From Alkalihalobacillus sp. FSL W8-0930 (GTDB lineage: Bacteria > Bacillota > Bacilli > Bacillales > Bacillaceae_D): 64,000 nucleotides of DNA. The stretch's first letter is position 1; each line of letters starts with the position of its first letter. Both the position numbers and the translations under genes were made by a program. The notes beneath the pieces are model-generated. The model worked only from the letters and a program-made list of their open reading frames with translations. It did not search any database and was not told the DNA's origin. Shown one piece after another: positions 62,567 through 64,000 of this stretch. Location of the stretch: NCBI GenBank assembly GCA_037965595.1, contig CP150183.1:558001-622000 (forward strand). Direction: 5' to 3'.

Positions 62567-62923
62567 ATGAGAATTCCAATTTTAAAACTTGGAGAATATT
62601 TACTAATTAGTATACAAACTGAATTAGATGACCAAACGGCTCTTCAATTTCAAGAAGACCTTCTCAATAAAATTCATCAAGAAGGGTCATCAGGCGTAGT
62701 CATTGACCTTACGTCAGTTGATATGATCGACTCATTTATTGCGAAAGTTTTAGGTGATGTGGTCGATATGTCGAGCCTTATGGGAGCAAAGGTTGTTCTA
62801 ACGGGGATTAGACCTGCTGTTGCCATTACATTAATTGACATGGGAATCAAACTCGAGGATGTATCAACCGCACTAGATTTGGAACAAGGTTTAGAGAAAT
62901 TGCAACAGGAACTGGAGGGTTAG
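62567..62923 (+). CDS. rsbS: Stressosome core protein RsbS
   Basis: A 118-residue stand-alone STAS protein, with the RsbT target serine (Ser56) in DMIDSFIAK and the [15 protein letters not shown] signature. It starts 18 bases after rsbR and runs into rsbT with no gap (stop at 62921-62923, next ATG at 62924). Confidence 0.96.
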   Translation: MRIPILKLGEYLLISIQTELDDQTALQFQEDLLNKIHQEGSSGVVIDLTSVDMIDSFIAKVLGDVVDMSSLMGAKVVLTGIRPAVAITLIDMGIKLEDVSTALDLEQGLEKLQQELEG

Positions 62924-63340
62924 ATGATGGAAACCCAATCCTGTGTTGAAGTAAAAAATGAATGGGGAATTGTTGCTGCAAGACAGGCAGGAAGAACCCT
63001 TTCGAAGGAGCTTGGTTTTGGAAATGTAGATCAGGCTCGAATTACGACAGCCATCTCAGAGCTTGCTCGTAACATCTACCTTTACGCACAACGTGGAGAA
63101 ATTAAGATCGAGATCGTTGAAGATAAAGGAAAATTCGGAACGAAAAAAGGAATTAAAATTATTGCATCGGACTTAGGACCAGGAATACCAGACTTAAGAC
63201 AGGTCATGGTAGATGGGTTCACAACTTCAAGTGGACTTGGAGCGGGTCTCCCTGGTGTAAAACGATTAATGGATGATTTTAATATTGAATCTGAAGTAGA
63301 TAAAGGGACAACCATTACGGCAACTAAATGGCTCCGCTAA
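62924..63340 (+). CDS. rsbT: Serine/threonine kinase RsbT
   Basis: A 138-residue GHKL-fold kinase. The N box is ISELARNIYLYA, the G1 box ASDLGPGIPDL and the G2 box SSGLGAGLPGVKRL. It phosphorylates RsbR and RsbS and, once freed, activates RsbU. ATG at 62924 or 62927 could start translation (GGAGG upstream). Confidence 0.96.
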   Translation: MMETQSCVEVKNEWGIVAARQAGRTLSKELGFGNVDQARITTAISELARNIYLYAQRGEIKIEIVEDKGKFGTKKGIKIIASDLGPGIPDLRQVMVDGFTTSSGLGAGLPGVKRLMDDFNIESEVDKGTTITATKWLR

Positions 63341-63358
63341 GGAGGACGACAATGCACT

Positions 63359-64000
63359 ATGAATTACACAGACAACAATATCGAAACGTCCTATAAAAAG
63401 ATTTTAGAGTCTTATTTAAATACAGGGAGCGAGCATGTTCTATACGAAGCTCAGCAGTTTACGCGAACATTGCTTGAGCACAAGACTTCTCCGGAAGAGC
63501 TTGTAAGCCTGCATCGCTCCATTATGGATCAGCTCTATCCAGAGCTACCTCATGACATTCAGGCATCCTTTGATTTTCTTTTAGAAGCCATGATGGGCTA
63601 TGGAATGGCATACCGGGAGCATCAAATTTTAAGAGATCGTCAGCAAGAGCTCGAGGCAGAGATTGATGTTGCAGCAAAAATGCAACAAACACTCCTGCCT
63701 CGTGAAGAGGTCTCTGTAAAAGGGTTAGATATAGGAATTGTGAGTGTACCCGCTAAGAAAATGAGCGGTGATTACTATCACTATGTAATGGATCAAAATG
63801 GAAGTATTGGATTAGCCATTGCCGATATTATCGGAAAAGGTGTGCCTGCAGCCCTATGTATGTCCATGATCAAGTATGCCATGGACAGCCTTCCTGAGCA
63901 GCAGTTGAATCCAAGTGCTCTTTTAGAGAATTTAAATCGAGTCGTTGAGCAAAATGTAGATGACAGTATGTTTGTGACGATGATGTACGGTTACTACAAT
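63359..64000 (+). CDS. rsbU: PP2C-type phosphatase RsbU (5' part, runs off the window)
   Basis: 214 codons are open to the last base. The N-terminal RsbT-binding domain (1-85) is followed by a coiled segment with EAEIDVAAKMQQTLLPRE and the start of the PPM phosphatase domain (MSGDYYHYV with metal Asp, IADIIGKGVPAAL). ATG 63359 gives homology to B. subtilis RsbU from its first residues. GGAGG is 13 bases upstream, while an out-of-frame ATG at 63352 at better spacing opens only 14 codons. RsbU dephosphorylates RsbV to free sigma-B. Confidence 0.93.
   Translation, partial: MNYTDNNIETSYKKILESYLNTGSEHVLYEAQQFTRTLLEHKTSPEELVSLHRSIMDQLYPELPHDIQASFDFLLEAMMGYGMAYREHQILRDRQQELEAEIDVAAKMQQTLLPREEVSVKGLDIGIVSVPAKKMSGDYYHYVMDQNGSIGLAIADIIGKGVPAALCMSMIKYAMDSLPEQQLNPSALLENLNRVVEQNVDDSMFVTMMYGYYN

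Overview
The window looks like chromosome of a Bacillaceae member (Bacillus sensu lato, probably an alkaliphilic or salt-tolerant genus). The evidence is the B. subtilis-like block ydcA-acpS-ydcC-alr-ndoAI-ndoA-rsbRSTU at the right end, a seven-gene Mrp Na+/H+ antiporter operon, LtaS, strong AGGAGG ribosome sites with frequent TTG/GTG starts, and cre, Fur and MerR-type control sites. No rRNA, tRNA, CRISPR array or prophage was seen.

Layout. 1-4.3 kb: the 3' end of rsgA, a DoxX-like protein, a Gfo/Idh oxidoreductase, and an electrophile-stress set (HxlR regulator, CatE-like dioxygenase, nitroreductase). 4.3-11.5 kb: an orphan Usp protein and mrpABCDEFG. 11.5-20.6 kb: a PRC-barrel protein and a pectin module, made of a secreted family 11 rhamnogalacturonan lyase convergent with an operon for a sugar-binding lipoprotein, two permeases and a GH2 glycosidase; both transcription units carry cre sites. 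20.8-22.1 kb: a small kinase and a methyltransferase. 22.5-29.7 kb: a second cre-controlled sugar operon (binding protein, two permeases, two Gfo/Idh enzymes, two TIM-barrel isomerase-like enzymes), whose content matches an oxidation-elimination-hydration-reduction route such as levoglucosan catabolism. 29.8-34.7 kb: two drug-efflux type units (ArsR-like regulator + MFS; MerR + ABC exporter). 34.7-36.5 kb: an IS4-family element inserted into an interspersed repeat. 36.5-53.3 kb: mixed housekeeping and envelope genes (GNAT, LPXTA surface protein, YeeE sulfur transporter, YesL, LtaS, mechanosensitive channel, ECF sigma/anti-sigma pair, WrbA, YitT, MgtE) and an orphan GAF-STAS stressosome-like protein.

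53.4-55.9 kb is the most notable region: an iron-regulated encapsulin nanocompartment. A promoter overlapping a Fur box drives a cysteine-containing DUF2325 protein, followed by an IMEF-type ferroxidase cargo with a C-terminal loading peptide and the encapsulin shell protein. A convergent unknown gene has its own promoter overlapping a Fur box. 56.2-64 kb holds the rhomboid/acpS/ydcC/nnrD/alr/ndoAI/ndoA block and the start of the sigma-B regulatory operon, cut off inside rsbU.

Across the window the 3' ends of many genes share a recurrent hairpin (core GCGAATGATTC) and a GC-rich interspersed repeat. One copy is split by the IS with a perfect 10-bp target duplication. A different GC-rich unit is tandemly duplicated at 15.3-15.7 kb.
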